Assembly: GCF_002005205.3 (NCBI RefSeq)
Contig: NZ_CP019701.2
Span: 2,590,501 to 2,654,500, forward strand
DNA: 64,000 nt
From: Rhizobium rhizogenes
GTDB taxonomy: Bacteria > Pseudomonadota > Alphaproteobacteria > Rhizobiales > Rhizobiaceae
Direction of reading: 5' to 3'
The translations under genes were made by a program, and so were the position numbers. Under the pieces are notes generated by a model that did not search any database, was not told the origin of the DNA, and saw only the letters and a list, made by a program, of their open reading frames with translations. This document shows positions 29,522 to 40,300 of the stretch, piece by piece (the stretch's first letter is position 1; each line of letters begins with the position of its first letter).

Positions 29522-30688
29522 ATGACGGAAAAAGCCGTCCCGGCTATAGGAATTGATATGGAAACGGATGGAAAGACCCTTCGCCGCGGCTGGACCACGG
29601 GCACCTGCGCGGCAGCCGCCACGAAGGCGGCCTGCGCCGCCCTTCTGACCGGCGAATTTCCTTACCCTGTCGAGGTCGAACTTCCAAGCCGCGCAAGGCC
29701 GGCATTTTCCCTCGCGACAGAGGAAAAAGGTGAAAACTTCGCCCGCGCTGGCGTCGTCAAGGATGCCGGAGACGATCCCGACGTCACCCATGGCGCCCTG
29801 ATTGAAAGCACGGTCAGACGGGGAGAACCCGGAAGCGGCATCACCTTCAAGGCCGGCAAGGGCGTCGGCACCGTTACCCGGCCGGGCCTGCCGCTGCCGC
29901 CGGGAGAACCCGCCATCAACCCGGTGCCGCGCAGGATGATCGAGACGGCCATTCGCGAAGTGGCGGGAACGGATGCCGATTTCGAAGTCGAGATTTCCGT
30001 TCGTGACGGAGAAAGACTGGCGGAAAAAACCCTGAATGGCAGGCTCGGCATTCTCGGCGGCATTTCCATTCTCGGCACCACCGGCGTCGTCATTCCCTTT
30101 TCCTGCTCGGCCTGGATTCACTCCATCTGGCGTGGCATCGATGTGGCGCGGGCAACCGGCTGCACCCACGTGCTCGGCGCGACCGGAAACACCTCCGAAA
30201 AAGCCGGACAGATGCTGTATGGCTTGCCTGAGACGGCGCTGATTGACATGGGCGATTTTATCGGCGGCATGCTGAAATATCTGCGCAGCCACCCGGTCGA
30301 GCGGGTGACGATTGCCGGCGGCGTCGCCAAGATGACCAAGCTCGCCCAGGGCATGCTCGACGTGCATTCCAAGAAAGGCCTTGCCGACCTTGAAGCACTG
30401 GCGGCTTTGGCCACGGAGGCGGGAGGGGATGACAAACTCGCCATTGCCATCCGTCAGGCCAATATGGTCGCGCACGCCTTTCAGCTGGCCGAAAGCGCGG
30501 GGATAGACCTCGGGGCGACCGTTGCGGAAAAAGCCTGGATAACCGCGGCGGCGGCGCTGAACACGCCCGCCATCGCGCTCGATATTGTGGTTTTCGATCG
30601 TCAGGGCGCGCTCAAGGGGCGCACCGCTTCCACACCGTCGCATCAGCCCGCCGCATCTTCTTTCGGAGAACGGAACCGGCGGACATAG
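29522..30688 (+). CDS. cbiD: Precorrin/cobalt-precorrin-5B C1-methyltransferase CbiD
   Basis: CbiD methylates C1 of the corrin ring with loss of the acetaldehyde/acetate fragment; it is the functional counterpart of CobF. The product (388 residues from 29522) shows [35 protein letters not shown] and [18 protein letters not shown], unmistakable for the family. A second ATG at 29558 has AGGA upstream and might be the true start. It is the only plus-strand gene here, squeezed between cobA and cobM, and its end overlaps convergent cobM by 46 bases. Confidence 0.94.
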   Translation: MTEKAVPAIGIDMETDGKTLRRGWTTGTCAAAATKAACAALLTGEFPYPVEVELPSRARPAFSLATEEKGENFARAGVVKDAGDDPDVTHGALIESTVRRGEPGSGITFKAGKGVGTVTRPGLPLPPGEPAINPVPRRMIETAIREVAGTDADFEVEISVRDGERLAEKTLNGRLGILGGISILGTTGVVIPFSCSAWIHSIWRGIDVARATGCTHVLGATGNTSEKAGQMLYGLPETALIDMGDFIGGMLKYLRSHPVERVTIAGGVAKMTKLAQGMLDVHSKKGLADLEALAALATEAGGDDKLAIAIRQANMVAHAFQLAESAGIDLGATVAEKAWITAAAALNTPAIALDIVVFDRQGALKGRTASTPSHQPAASSFGERNRRT

Positions 30689-31416
30689 TCGGTGCTATAA
30701 AGCGCGCTCTCGCGAAAATCCGCCGAGGCAAGCCCGCGCCCGACAAAGATCAGCGCCGTGCGCTCCACCGGCTCGGCCGCAAGCCTGCCTTCAATATCGA
30801 ACAGCGTGCCGCGAATGACCCGCTCATCCGGCCAGGAGGCGCGCACCACGATGGCAACGGGGCAATCGGACCCGTAAAGCGGCGTCAGCTCCTCCACCAC
30901 CTTGCCGATGGCATGGATGGCGAGGTGGATGGCGAGTGTCGTGCCCGTTGCGCCGAAAGCCTTCAGCGTTTCACCGTCAGGCATCTTCGATGCTCGGCCG
31001 GAAATGCGGGTCAACACAAGGCTCTGCGCCACTTCCGGCACCGTCAGCTCCCGCTGCAGGGTGGCGGCAGCGGCGGCGAAGGAGGGCACGCCGGGCGTGA
31101 CGGTATAATCAAGCCCCAGCCGTTCCAGCCGGCGGATCTGCTCACCCATCGCGCTCCAGACGGAAAGATCGCCGGAATGCAGCCGCGCCACGTCCTTGCC
31201 TGCCTTTGCCGCCGCAACAAATTCCGCCTCGATTTCATCAAGCGAAAGTGCCGCCGTATCGACGATGCGGGCACCCGGCGGGCAATAATCGATCAAGGCC
31301 TTCGGAACCAGCGAACCGGCATAAAGACACACAGGGCAGGCAGCGATCAGATCGCGCCCACGCACCGTGATGAGATCTGCGGCACCCGGACCGGCGCCGA
31401 TGAAATGAACCGTCAT
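30643..31416 (-). CDS. cobM: Precorrin-4 C11-methyltransferase
   Basis: CobM methylates C11 of precorrin-4 using S-adenosylmethionine. The 257-residue product has the tetrapyrrole methylase fold: [39 protein letters not shown] and [18 protein letters not shown]. The start overlaps the cobE stop (ATGA). It is the last gene of the cobL-cobE-cobM operon and converges on cbiD. Confidence 0.95.
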   Translation of the reverse strand: MTVHFIGAGPGAADLITVRGRDLIAACPVCLYAGSLVPKALIDYCPPGARIVDTAALSLDEIEAEFVAAAKAGKDVARLHSGDLSVWSAMGEQIRRLERLGLDYTVTPGVPSFAAAAATLQRELTVPEVAQSLVLTRISGRASKMPDGETLKAFGATGTTLAIHLAIHAIGKVVEELTPLYGSDCPVAIVVRASWPDERVIRGTLFDIEGRLAAEPVERTALIFVGRGLASADFRESALYSTDYVRRFRSPKEDAAG

Positions 31417-31832
31417 TCTTCTTCTCCGTATTCAATGGCGCAGTCGTTACCACGTGGCGCGTTGCCCGTCGTTGCGATAGCCACAGTTACATCACCGACG
31501 ATGAGGCGGGGCGCAACCAGCCGTGCACCTGCTCCAGCTGCCGCAAGCGCCGAGGCTTCGCTGACGCTGGGCGTTCCGGCGTGATCGAGGCTGGCCTGTG
31601 AAAATGTCATCGTCTCGGCGGCAACTGCCTCGAGCCGTTCCTGCGTTACGATTTCAAGCGACAGCGACAGAGCTTTCGCCGCTTCCGCGAGGCCAACTTC
31701 CCCGGCCTTGAGCGGAGCAGTCGCCAAAGAGTCAACCTTCATGCCAGAGGCCTGCTCGGCGGCGCGTATGGCCGCGATGATCGCGTCCGAAGCAGCACCT
31801 TTGCGGCAGCCTATACCGGCCACAGTCACCAT
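31413..31832 (-). CDS. cobE: Cobalamin biosynthesis protein CobE (CbiG C-terminal type)
   Basis: This is a 139-residue protein of the CobE/GbiG_C family. It has [21 protein letters not shown] near its N-terminus and [20 protein letters not shown], matching the C-terminal domain of CbiG. Its exact role in the aerobic pathway is not settled. I place the start at the ATG at 31832, which overlaps the cobL stop as ATGGTGA; an ATG 18 bases further upstream (31850) is also in frame. Confidence 0.87.
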   Translation of the reverse strand: MVTVAGIGCRKGAASDAIIAAIRAAEQASGMKVDSLATAPLKAGEVGLAEAAKALSLSLEIVTQERLEAVAAETMTFSQASLDHAGTPSVSEASALAAAGAGARLVAPRLIVGDVTVAIATTGNAPRGNDCAIEYGEEE

Positions 31833-33085
31833 GGCTTGACCCAGCTCCATTGCGTCACGGGCATGGCCGGACGCCAACCTGACATGGAACCGACAGCCGC
31901 TACGCGTGAAACCTCCAGCCGGAGCATCGAACCGCCAAACCGCGCATTCGCATCTAGCAAGACCGCTTCCATTTCCAGCGTCACCGCATTGGCGACCAGC
32001 CGCCCACCGGGTTTCAGCGCCTCCATGGCAGCCTCGAACACACCTGCTTCGCTGCCGCCACCGCCAACGAAAATGGCGTCCGGCGTGGGCAAGCCTTCAA
32101 AAGCTGCCGGGGCCACACCGATCATGACCTCCAGCCCCGGAACACCAAAAGCATCGGCATTGCGGGCGATCCGTTCCGCCCTGTCCGGATGTTGCTCTAT
32201 GGCAATGGCGCGCAGCGAAGGATGCGACAGCATCCATTCGATGCCGATCGAGCCGGAGCCCGCGCCAATGTCCCACAGCAATTCTCCACGCCGGGGCGCC
32301 AGAGAGGAAAGCGTCACCGCCCGGATTTCACGTTTGGTTATCTGCCCGTCATGTTCGAACAGGCTGTCATCGAGCCCCCGCGCGAACGGCAGGACACGCG
32401 CATCCTCATCCGCAACGACATCAATCGCCACCACATTCAGCGGGTCGATATCTTCAAAGTCAAAATCAGCCGCCCGCGCTTGCCGACGCCTTTCACGCGT
32501 TCCGCCCAATGCCTCGAGCAGAATGAATTCCGATCGGCCGAAACCGGACTCGGCCAGTAACCCCGCAATCAAAGCGGGGTCGCGCTCATCCGAGGTCAGC
32601 GCGATGATCCGTGCGCCGGGATGCAGATGCAGCCGCAAAAGATCGATGGAGCGTCCGTGCAGCGAAACGCATTCGGCCGATTGCAGGGCCCAGCCAAGCC
32701 GTGCCGCAGCCAGAGAAAAGGCGGAAGGCGAGGGATGGCAGACTGTCTCCTCCGATGGAATCCGCCGCAGAAGGGTAACACCGACGCCATAGAAAAACGG
32801 ATCGCCGGAGGCGAGCACACACACCCGGCGGCCACGCAATGCGAGAACACCGCTCATCTCCACATCGAACGGCACCGGCCACGGGCGCGCCTCGCCCCGA
32901 ATGGCCGCAGCCGCCAATTCCAGATGACGTTTGCCACCAAAAACCACCTCGGCCGCTTCGATCGCCCGGAGTGCATTTTTGCCGAGCCCTTCAAGCCCGT
33001 CCTCGCCTATGCCGACGATGGAAAGCCACGGCTCTTTTTTCTTTTCAGTAGAAGAACTGGCCGTTCCGGAATATTCAGACGTCAT
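31826..33085 (-). CDS. cobL: Precorrin-6Y C5,15-methyltransferase (decarboxylating)
   Basis: CobL methylates C5 and C15 and decarboxylates the C12 acetate side chain. The 419-residue protein is the full fusion of CbiE (about 20-220: LSIVGIGEDGLEGLGKNALRAI) and CbiT (about 240-415: LWDIGAGSGSIGIEWML, IFVGGGGSEAGVFEA). The ATG at 33085 has GGAG upstream. This start codon shares its bases with the start codon of divergent cobK (CATG at 33083-33086). cobE and cobM follow with overlaps. Confidence 0.95.
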   Translation of the reverse strand: MTSEYSGTASSSTEKKKEPWLSIVGIGEDGLEGLGKNALRAIEAAEVVFGGKRHLELAAAAIRGEARPWPVPFDVEMSGVLALRGRRVCVLASGDPFFYGVGVTLLRRIPSEETVCHPSPSAFSLAAARLGWALQSAECVSLHGRSIDLLRLHLHPGARIIALTSDERDPALIAGLLAESGFGRSEFILLEALGGTRERRRQARAADFDFEDIDPLNVVAIDVVADEDARVLPFARGLDDSLFEHDGQITKREIRAVTLSSLAPRRGELLWDIGAGSGSIGIEWMLSHPSLRAIAIEQHPDRAERIARNADAFGVPGLEVMIGVAPAAFEGLPTPDAIFVGGGGSEAGVFEAAMEALKPGGRLVANAVTLEMEAVLLDANARFGGSMLRLEVSRVAAVGSMSGWRPAMPVTQWSWVKPW

Positions 33086-33866
33086 GACACGCTCCATACT
33101 CATCCTTGGCGGTACGGCGGATGCCCGCATTCTGGCTGGTAGACTGGCAGAAGACTCCGGCTACCGAATTCTGCTGTCCATGGCGGGCCGCACGCTCTCG
33201 CCGGTCGAACAACCGGTACCGATGCGCAGCGGCGGGTTTGGCGGCGCAGCAGGGCTGGCGGATTTCATCCGCTCCGAGGGCTTCGATATTCTGGTCGATG
33301 CCACCCATCCCTATGCGGCGAGAATTTCCGCCAACGCGGTTGAAGCGGCAAGGCTGGCCGACATTCCGCTCGTCGCGCTTTCGCGCCCCGCCTGGCAGCG
33401 CCAGCCGGGTGACAGGTGGCAGAGCGTCGACACCGTCGAACAGGCCGTTAACGTGCTCGGAGATGAAAGCAGGCGTGTATTTCTGGCTCTCGGCCGCCAG
33501 GAGCTTCTTCCCTTCGAAGCCGCACCCCGGCACAATTATCTCATCCGCAGCGTCGACCCCGTGGAGCCGCCGCTGAACGTACCGGATGCGCGCTACATCA
33601 CCGCGCGCGGCCCCTTTGCGCTGGATGACGAAATCCGCATGCTGCAGGAAAACCGCATCGAGACGGTGGTTTCCAAGAATTCCGGTGGCAGCGCCAGTTA
33701 CGGCAAGATCGAAGCGGCGAGACGGCTTGGCCTGCCGGTCATCATGATTGAGCGGCCGCAACCTCTCGGCGGCGCGCCCCTGAAGGGCGCGACGGTGCCG
33801 GACATAGCGTCTGCGCTCACCGCCATCCGCCATCAGCTCTCCCTTTTCGAAAACCGCGGCGAATAA
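33084..33866 (+). CDS. cobK: Precorrin-6A reductase
   Basis: CobK reduces precorrin-6A to dihydro-precorrin-6B with NADPH. The 260-residue product starts SILILGGTADARILAGRLA, with DATHPYAARISANAVEAA and SKNSGGSASYGKIEAARRLGLPVIMIERP near the end, the family hallmarks. The ATG at 33084 is the first that fits the family; it lacks a clear ribosome-binding site. Its promoter must lie inside cobL. The 3' end overlaps convergent cobJ by 34 bases. Confidence 0.94.
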   Translation: MTRSILILGGTADARILAGRLAEDSGYRILLSMAGRTLSPVEQPVPMRSGGFGGAAGLADFIRSEGFDILVDATHPYAARISANAVEAARLADIPLVALSRPAWQRQPGDRWQSVDTVEQAVNVLGDESRRVFLALGRQELLPFEAAPRHNYLIRSVDPVEPPLNVPDARYITARGPFALDDEIRMLQENRIETVVSKNSGGSASYGKIEAARRLGLPVIMIERPQPLGGAPLKGATVPDIASALTAIRHQLSLFENRGE

Positions 33867-34594
33867 ACGATAGGTTCCTTGCCGGAACGCTCGATCAGAC
33901 GGGTTTCCACCGAACCCACGATGATACAGGTGGCCATGTCAGCCATATCGCTCGATGCTTCCGACAGGGGCACGACCCGAATGCGCTCATCCGCCCGACC
34001 TGCGGCGCGACCGAAGATCACCGGCACCGAGCCGGGCAGATGCGCGCGCAAAAGATCAAAAGCGGTGCCCAGCTGGTGCGGCCGCGCCTTGCTGACCGGG
34101 TTGTAGAAAGCCATCACGAATCCGGCTTCCGCCGCCGCGATCAGTCGCTTTTCAATGATGCCCCAGGGCTTGAGATTATCCGACAGCGAAATGGCGCAGA
34201 AATCATGGCCTAGCGGCGCGCCGGCCTTTGCAGCAACCGCCAGCATGGCGGTCACACCCGGCACGACGGAAAAATCGATGTCACGCCATTCGGACGGGCC
34301 ATTTTCAATCGCCTCGCAAATGGCCGCCGCCATGGCGAAAACGCCGGGGTCACCGCCGGAAACCACGCAGACCTTGCCACCTTCGGCCGCAAGCCGCAGC
34401 GCCTGTTCGGCGCGGGAAATTTCTTCACGATTATCGGAGGCATGGCGGCGCTGGTGAGGACCAAGCGACAGGCGGTCGAGATAAGGAATATAACCGAAGA
34501 AATCTTCCGAAACCTCGACGGCAGCCAGCGCTTCCGGCGTTACCTGCGCTGCACTGCCGGGGCCGAGGCCGACGACGACGAGCCTGCCGGTCAT
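33833..34594 (-). CDS. cobJ: Precorrin-3B C17-methyltransferase
   Basis: CobJ methylates C17 of precorrin-3B and drives ring contraction. The 253-residue product has LVVVGLGPGSAAQVTPEALAA, VSGGDPGVFAMAAAICEAIE, VVPGVTAMLAVAAKAGAPLGHDF and the FYNPVSKAR motif of the family. The start overlaps the cobI stop (ATGA). It is the last gene of the long riboswitch-led operon and converges on cobK. Confidence 0.96.
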   Translation of the reverse strand: MTGRLVVVGLGPGSAAQVTPEALAAVEVSEDFFGYIPYLDRLSLGPHQRRHASDNREEISRAEQALRLAAEGGKVCVVSGGDPGVFAMAAAICEAIENGPSEWRDIDFSVVPGVTAMLAVAAKAGAPLGHDFCAISLSDNLKPWGIIEKRLIAAAEAGFVMAFYNPVSKARPHQLGTAFDLLRAHLPGSVPVIFGRAAGRADERIRVVPLSEASSDMADMATCIIVGSVETRLIERSGKEPIVYSPRFSKRES

Positions 34595-35358
34595 CGCTTT
34601 TCACCTGTAGAGGGTCTGGTTTTCCAGCCAGGCACCAGAACCAGCGAAAAATAGGGGGCGGGTGATGCGTCACGCTCGATAAGCGGCACCGCATGGCTGT
34701 TTGCCATGGTGCCGCGCTCCACATAAAGCGCGTCGCTGAGTTTGCCGGCCTTTTCCAGCGCCCGGCGGATTTTCGGCAGGTTGCGCCCGACTTTCATGAT
34801 CACGGCCCCATCCGTGCCGGAAAGACGTTCCGCGAGAACATCTTCCGCCAGCGTTCCGGGAAGCACGCTCAATATGTCGTCGCCCTGCACCAGCGGCAGC
34901 CCGGCCATGGACCAGCAGCCGGACATGGCGGTGATGCCCGCAACCACCTCTGCATCATAGGATGGCGACAGCCGCAGATGAAGGTGCATGTAGGAGCCGT
35001 AAAACAGCGGATCACCTTCCGAAAGCACGGCCACATTGCGCCCGGCCTCGAGATGGGCGGCGATGTCTTTCGCCGACTGATCAAAGAATGCGGCGATCGC
35101 GCCGCGATAATCCTCGCCGTTCTTGTCGCTTTCGACGGTCACCGGATAGACCAGTGGCATTTCCAGTGTGCCGGGGCGGATAAAGGCTTCGACAATGCCG
35201 CGACCATTGCCGCTGCCACCCTTCTTGCAGAAAAAGGCAAGCACATCGGCATTTTCGATGGCACGCACCGCTTTCAGCGTCAGAAGCTCCGGATCGCCCG
35301 GCCCGGTGCCGACACCGACCAGTTTACCCTTGGCATGTTCAAAAAGAGCCGCACTCAC
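34591..35358 (-). CDS. cobI: Precorrin-2 C20-methyltransferase
   Basis: CobI methylates C20 of precorrin-2 to give precorrin-3A. The 255-residue product shows LVGVGTGPGDPELLTLKAVRAI, LSEGDPLFYGSYMHLHLRL and VVAGITAMSGCWSMAGLPL. It starts with GTG at 35358, overlapping the cobH stop (GTGA). Confidence 0.96.
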   Translation of the reverse strand: MSAALFEHAKGKLVGVGTGPGDPELLTLKAVRAIENADVLAFFCKKGGSGNGRGIVEAFIRPGTLEMPLVYPVTVESDKNGEDYRGAIAAFFDQSAKDIAAHLEAGRNVAVLSEGDPLFYGSYMHLHLRLSPSYDAEVVAGITAMSGCWSMAGLPLVQGDDILSVLPGTLAEDVLAERLSGTDGAVIMKVGRNLPKIRRALEKAGKLSDALYVERGTMANSHAVPLIERDASPAPYFSLVLVPGWKTRPSTGEKR

Positions 35359-35987
35359 AGGCCTGCCCTCGCAACCGCATTGATGGCGGCGGCCGTCATG
35401 GCCGAACCGCCCATGCGCCCCTTGACGATGGCATAGGGAATGCCGAGCGCGCTTGCCTCCAGCGCATCCTTCGATTCCGCCGCGCCGACGAAGCCAACGG
35501 GCATGCCAATGATGGCGGCCGGACGCGGCGCACCCTTTTCCAGCATCTCGAGAAGATAAAATAGCGCCGTCGGCGCGTTGCCGATGGCCACCAGGGCGCC
35601 GTCCAGATGATCCGCCCAGAGATCGAGTGCGGCGGCAGAACGCGTATTGCCGATCTTTTTCGCCAGCTCCGGTGTGCGTGGATCACGCAACGTGCAGATG
35701 ACGGCATTGTCAGCCGGAAGCCGGGCATGGGTCACACCATGGGCAACCATTTGCGCATCGCAGAGGATGGGCTTTCCGGCCAGTAACGCACCCCGTGCAG
35801 CGGCAACGAAGTCAGCCGAGAAACGGAAATGGCTGGCCGCTTCCACCTGCCCGCAAGCGTGGATCATGCGAATGGCGATATCCGCCTGCTCTTCGGTAAA
35901 GGCGGATAAATCCGCTTCTTCACGGATAATGGCAAAGGAGCGCTCATAGATCGCATTGCCATCGCGAATATAGTCATAGTCGGTCAT
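35355..35987 (-). CDS. cobH: Precorrin-8X methylmutase
   Basis: CobH moves the methyl group from C11 to C12 of precorrin-8X to form hydrogenobyrinate. The 210-residue product has YIRDGNAIYERSFAIIREEA, the IHACGQVEAASHF region and the C-terminal GMPVGFVGAAESKDAL and VKGRMGGSAMTAAAINA. The start overlaps the cobG stop (ATGA). Confidence 0.96.
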   Translation of the reverse strand: MTDYDYIRDGNAIYERSFAIIREEADLSAFTEEQADIAIRMIHACGQVEAASHFRFSADFVAAARGALLAGKPILCDAQMVAHGVTHARLPADNAVICTLRDPRTPELAKKIGNTRSAAALDLWADHLDGALVAIGNAPTALFYLLEMLEKGAPRPAAIIGMPVGFVGAAESKDALEASALGIPYAIVKGRMGGSAMTAAAINAVARAGL

Positions 35988-37345
35988 CGGTCATCCTGTC
36001 GAAGCGCCGCACCGATTGCTTGCCCGCCCAGACGGGCGAGCAGGGTGGCGCCGTTTTCCCCGGGCTTATGTTCTTTTTCGTAAAGACGGGCAAGCCGCGA
36101 AAGCGCCGTCCTCTGCTGTGCGAAAGGTAAAATCCCGTCAGGTGGCTCGCCGGCGCGGCCGGAAACGGAAAAGGCGATACCATCGGCCGTGCCGCAAAAG
36201 GCCAGAAGCGACGGGGCGGGGTGCGCGCAACCTTTGCCACAGCCGGAAATATGCAGCGTGAAAGAACCGTCGAGCAACGGGGCGCATTCCCGGGAAGCAA
36301 AAGCGGCCAGCTCATGGGTGGGAAGAAAAGCCGATGCACAGCCCGGCGCGCCGGGACAGACGGCGATGGAAGATCGCGCATCACCGGCTTCGGTAACGAA
36401 ACCGCATGCCCCTGCAGTCTCAAGCAATGCATCGCAAGCGGATTTCGATCCGAAAAATAGCATGCTATGGTTTAGTGATGGCCGCAAGGCCCTGATGCCG
36501 AGCATATCGGCCTCCTGGCAGAGACGCGATAAATCAGAGCCTCGAACCTGTCCGAAGGCAGGCGCGGCACCGGCGGCAAAAAGACCCATGCCCGCCGCCA
36601 TCAATCCCAGCGGTGAAAAAGGAGCCCGGACGGCCTCGCTCTTTATCACCCGATCCAATAGCCGATCACCACAAACCGATTTGATGATCGAATCGTCCAG
36701 ATCTCGTCCACGGGCGAGCGGCCCCTTGCCGGCGAGATAAAGGAGAAGCGACAGAACCACATCCGCCGCGCCAGCTGTTTCGACCAATCCCGAATTCAGC
36801 GCCTTGCTTTCCGGCCCACCGACAAGCAATTGCCAGAAAGTCTGGCTGCCCAGCCGGATCGCTTTCAGGCGAATATCTGCGAGTAATTCGCCCATGGAGA
36901 GATATCCGCCGCCATCGATGACGATAGAAATCTTGGCGGCGAGCTTTTCATGAAGAGCGAGCCGGTCGGCCTCTTTCCGAATCTGGTCGGCAAGAAAACG
37001 TCCATCGGCGATTTCCGCATCATCCCGGCCGGCAAGAGGCGAAGTCTCGACCGCCAGCCCTTCGCGCAGCGGCAGGCCAAGCGCCAGCACATCCTTTTCC
37101 AAGGCGCATGCGCTTTCCGGCGTCAGGCCACGGAACTGGAGGCTGCCGCGTGCGGTGATGTCGAGCAGCCCATTGCCGTGCCGCTCGGCGAGATCACAAA
37201 GTGTCACCATCATACGGGGCGAGATATCCGCCTCGAAAGCGACTCGCGACAGAAAACCATCGCCGGTCCGCATGGGTGCCGAGAGCGCCGGGCAAAGACC
37301 GCGGCGACCGAATGGCTGAACGGGATCGGCAGCAGCAGCCATCAT
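35984..37345 (-). CDS. cobG: Precorrin-3B synthase
   Basis: CobG is the oxygen-dependent monooxygenase that converts precorrin-3A to precorrin-3B, the defining step of the aerobic route. The 453-residue protein is related to sulfite/nitrite reductases. Cysteines for the 4Fe-4S cluster lie in CPGAPGC and SGCGKGC (about residues 330-380). The start overlaps the cobN stop (ATGATGA, either of two adjacent ATGs). Confidence 0.93.
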   Translation of the reverse strand: MMAAAADPVQPFGRRGLCPALSAPMRTGDGFLSRVAFEADISPRMMVTLCDLAERHGNGLLDITARGSLQFRGLTPESACALEKDVLALGLPLREGLAVETSPLAGRDDAEIADGRFLADQIRKEADRLALHEKLAAKISIVIDGGGYLSMGELLADIRLKAIRLGSQTFWQLLVGGPESKALNSGLVETAGAADVVLSLLLYLAGKGPLARGRDLDDSIIKSVCGDRLLDRVIKSEAVRAPFSPLGLMAAGMGLFAAGAAPAFGQVRGSDLSRLCQEADMLGIRALRPSLNHSMLFFGSKSACDALLETAGACGFVTEAGDARSSIAVCPGAPGCASAFLPTHELAAFASRECAPLLDGSFTLHISGCGKGCAHPAPSLLAFCGTADGIAFSVSGRAGEPPDGILPFAQQRTALSRLARLYEKEHKPGENGATLLARLGGQAIGAALRQDDR

Positions 37346-40300
37346 GCGCCCACCCTTTCGGAACGGGGCATGATCAGCATTTCAAGCTCCGCATCCACCG
37401 CATTTCGCCGGCTGTGCCACAGGCCGCGACGACGAGCGGACAGGAAACGTTCGGCCATCACCTGTGCTGCCTTCGGATTTTCCCGCAGGATGAAATCGCG
37501 CACCTCCTCGTTGCCGAAATAGGCATCATAAAGCGCCTCGATCAGCGAGGAGGAAACCACATGGGTGGTTTCGGCAAAGCCAACGAGCCTATCCACCGCT
37601 TCGGCAAATTCCGCCGCTCCGCGTGGGCCATGTCGCATCTGGCCGGCAATGAAGCGCGGGTTGACGGCGCGTGCGCGCACCACCCGCGTCAGCGCCTGCG
37701 TCATCGACCTTGCACGCGGGCGTGCCGGATCGGTCGTATCCAGCGCCACAATATCGGCTACACCACCCAATGCTGCCTTCGCAGCAGAAAAGCCGCCGAT
37801 GAAGGCCACATCGGAAGAACCGTCAAGAAGATCACGGCCGGGGTCGTCGCCGGTATGGACAAGGAGATCGGCCCGACGCACCAGCTCCACAAAACCGGCA
37901 TCTTCAAAAATCTCCAGCCCGTCAGCACCGCCGAAAGCATGGCTTGCCGCATCGAGATAGGCCTGCCCCAGTTCCTCGCGTTCGTCCCATTTTCCGCTGG
38001 CGAGTTTTTCCTCGATACCTGCACCATAGGTGCCAGGCGCGGAGCCGAAGATGCGCGCCGGAATATGCCCGAGCGCGGCCGCCTCTTCCGCCAGCGGATT
38101 GTCGCCCGGCGCCTCATCCCGCCGCGCCACGGCCTTGGCAGCCGCATCAAGCAGCGCGATCAGTGCCGGGAACATGTCGCGAAACAGGCCGGAAATGCGA
38201 AAGGTGACATCGACACGCGGTCGCCCGAGGCTCGCCGGGGGCAGAACCTCAATGCCGGTAACGCGGCCGGTCGCCGGGTCGTGGATCGGCCTTGCACCCA
38301 TCAGATGCAGCGCCTGCGCCACATCCTCACCGCCATTGCGGAGACTCGCACTGCCCCAGAGATCAAAAACCAGATGTTTCGGCCAGTCGCCATGGCTTTG
38401 CAGATGATGGCGCAGCACCTCCTCACCCGCCATGCGACCCAGCTCGAAGGCCGTGGGCGTCGGCATGGTGCGCGGATCGGCGGCATAAAGATTACGCCCG
38501 GTGGGCAGCACGTCGAGCCTTCCGCGCGCGGGTGCGCCGGAAGGGCCGGGGGGAATGTGACAACCGTCGAGCGCGGCAAGCAGCGCGGCTTTTTCCGCCT
38601 TCGCGCTTTCAAGCCTTAACGGATCGGCCTCGCCTTCCGGGTACCGGCCGAAAATATGCTGGCCATCCTTGATGGCGAAATCCTTAAGGTCGCAGAGAAA
38701 GGCGTCGATGCGCGACAAAGCCGCATCGGCATCGTCCTTCGCACCCACGCCCGCCTCTGCCGCAAGCCCGGTTTCCAGCGCCTTTTCAACGATCAGTTTC
38801 GCCAGCCGGTCGCGACGGCGGCGATCCAGCCCATCGGCCTGCGCATATTCGTCAACCAGTTGTTCCAGCGCCGATTGTTCCGGCGAGAGCCCGGCATTGA
38901 CCAGCACCGGCGGAATATGGCCGATGGTCACAGCCGCAATCCGCCGTTTTGCCACCGCCGCCTCGCCGGGATTGGAGACGATAAAGGGATAGACCACCGG
39001 CAGCGGACCGGTGACGATTTCGGGAAAACAGTCGCGCGAAAGCGCCACCGTCTTGCCCGGCAGCCACTCCAGCGTGCCATGCGCGCCGACATGCACGATG
39101 GCATGTGCAGCCGCTACCCGTTGCATCCATGCACCGAAAGCGACAAGCGCGTGACGCGGCGGCAGGGCAGGATCGTGGTAATCCACCCGCCGATCCTCGT
39201 TGCGACCCCGGTCCGGCGCGAGCGCCACGAAAACATTGCCAAAGCGGGCGACGCGAAAGCGGAATGCACCATCAGCAAGCGCATCGTCACTTTCCGCGGT
39301 TCCCCATGTTGCATTCAGGGCAGTTGCGGCAGCGGCCGGCAATGCGGTCAGGAAATCGCGATAGTCGGAAAGAACGACCGTCGCTTCCTGCTGTTCAACG
39401 CAGTCGAGTAGCGCCCGCGCCGTGTCTGGAATATCCGACACCGCATATCCCGCATCGGCAAGATCGCGCAGCATTTCAAGCGCGCTTTGCGGCACATCCA
39501 GACCGACGGCATAACCCGTGCGCCCCGGCGCAGCGCCCGGATAATCCGGCATCAGAATGACGATACGGCGATCCTGCGGCGGTGCCTGTTTCAATCGCAG
39601 AAAGGCCGCGATGCGCTTCGCCACCTGTTCGATACGATCCGCTTCCGGCACATTCAGCAGGCTGCCACCGCCATCCGCCCGCACCTGCTTGAACGAAATC
39701 GCCCCGGCGAGAATCCGGCCGTCCAGTTCCGGCAGAACCACATGCATGGCAAGGTCGGAGGGGTTGAGGCCACGCGCATTTTCCGCCCAGCCATCACGCC
39801 GGGTGGTTGCCATCACCACCTGAAAAACAGGGACACCGAGACGGTCAAACAGCGTCCGTCCGTCCTCATCCGTCTGGCTGGCGAAAGCGGTGGCAGCAAC
39901 GATGGCGGCGGGCCCGAGATCAGGCAACACGCTTTCGAGAAAACGGATCGCTTCCCCGTCCTTCAGACCGCTGACGAAAATCGGCAGTGGCGCAAAACCG
40001 CGCCCGGAAAGTGCATGGAAGAGCGCATCCACGGGTGCTGCATCAGCCGCCAGCAACATCGAGCGGTAAAAGAGAATGGGCAGTATGGCTGCATCGGCTG
40101 GAAAGCCGGCAAGGGCTTCCGCTTGACTGACGACACCATGCCCGGGCCGGTAAAATCCGGCCTTCGGCAGAGGTTCAGCCTCGATATCCGGCCACGCGCC
40201 ATCCTTTGCCAGAGCCGCAAGACCAGTTGCAAGGCTGCCCATATTCGCCCTTCCCCCTTCACGGAAAAAGGAAAGGGCAGAGGCCAGTATCTGCCTGTCC

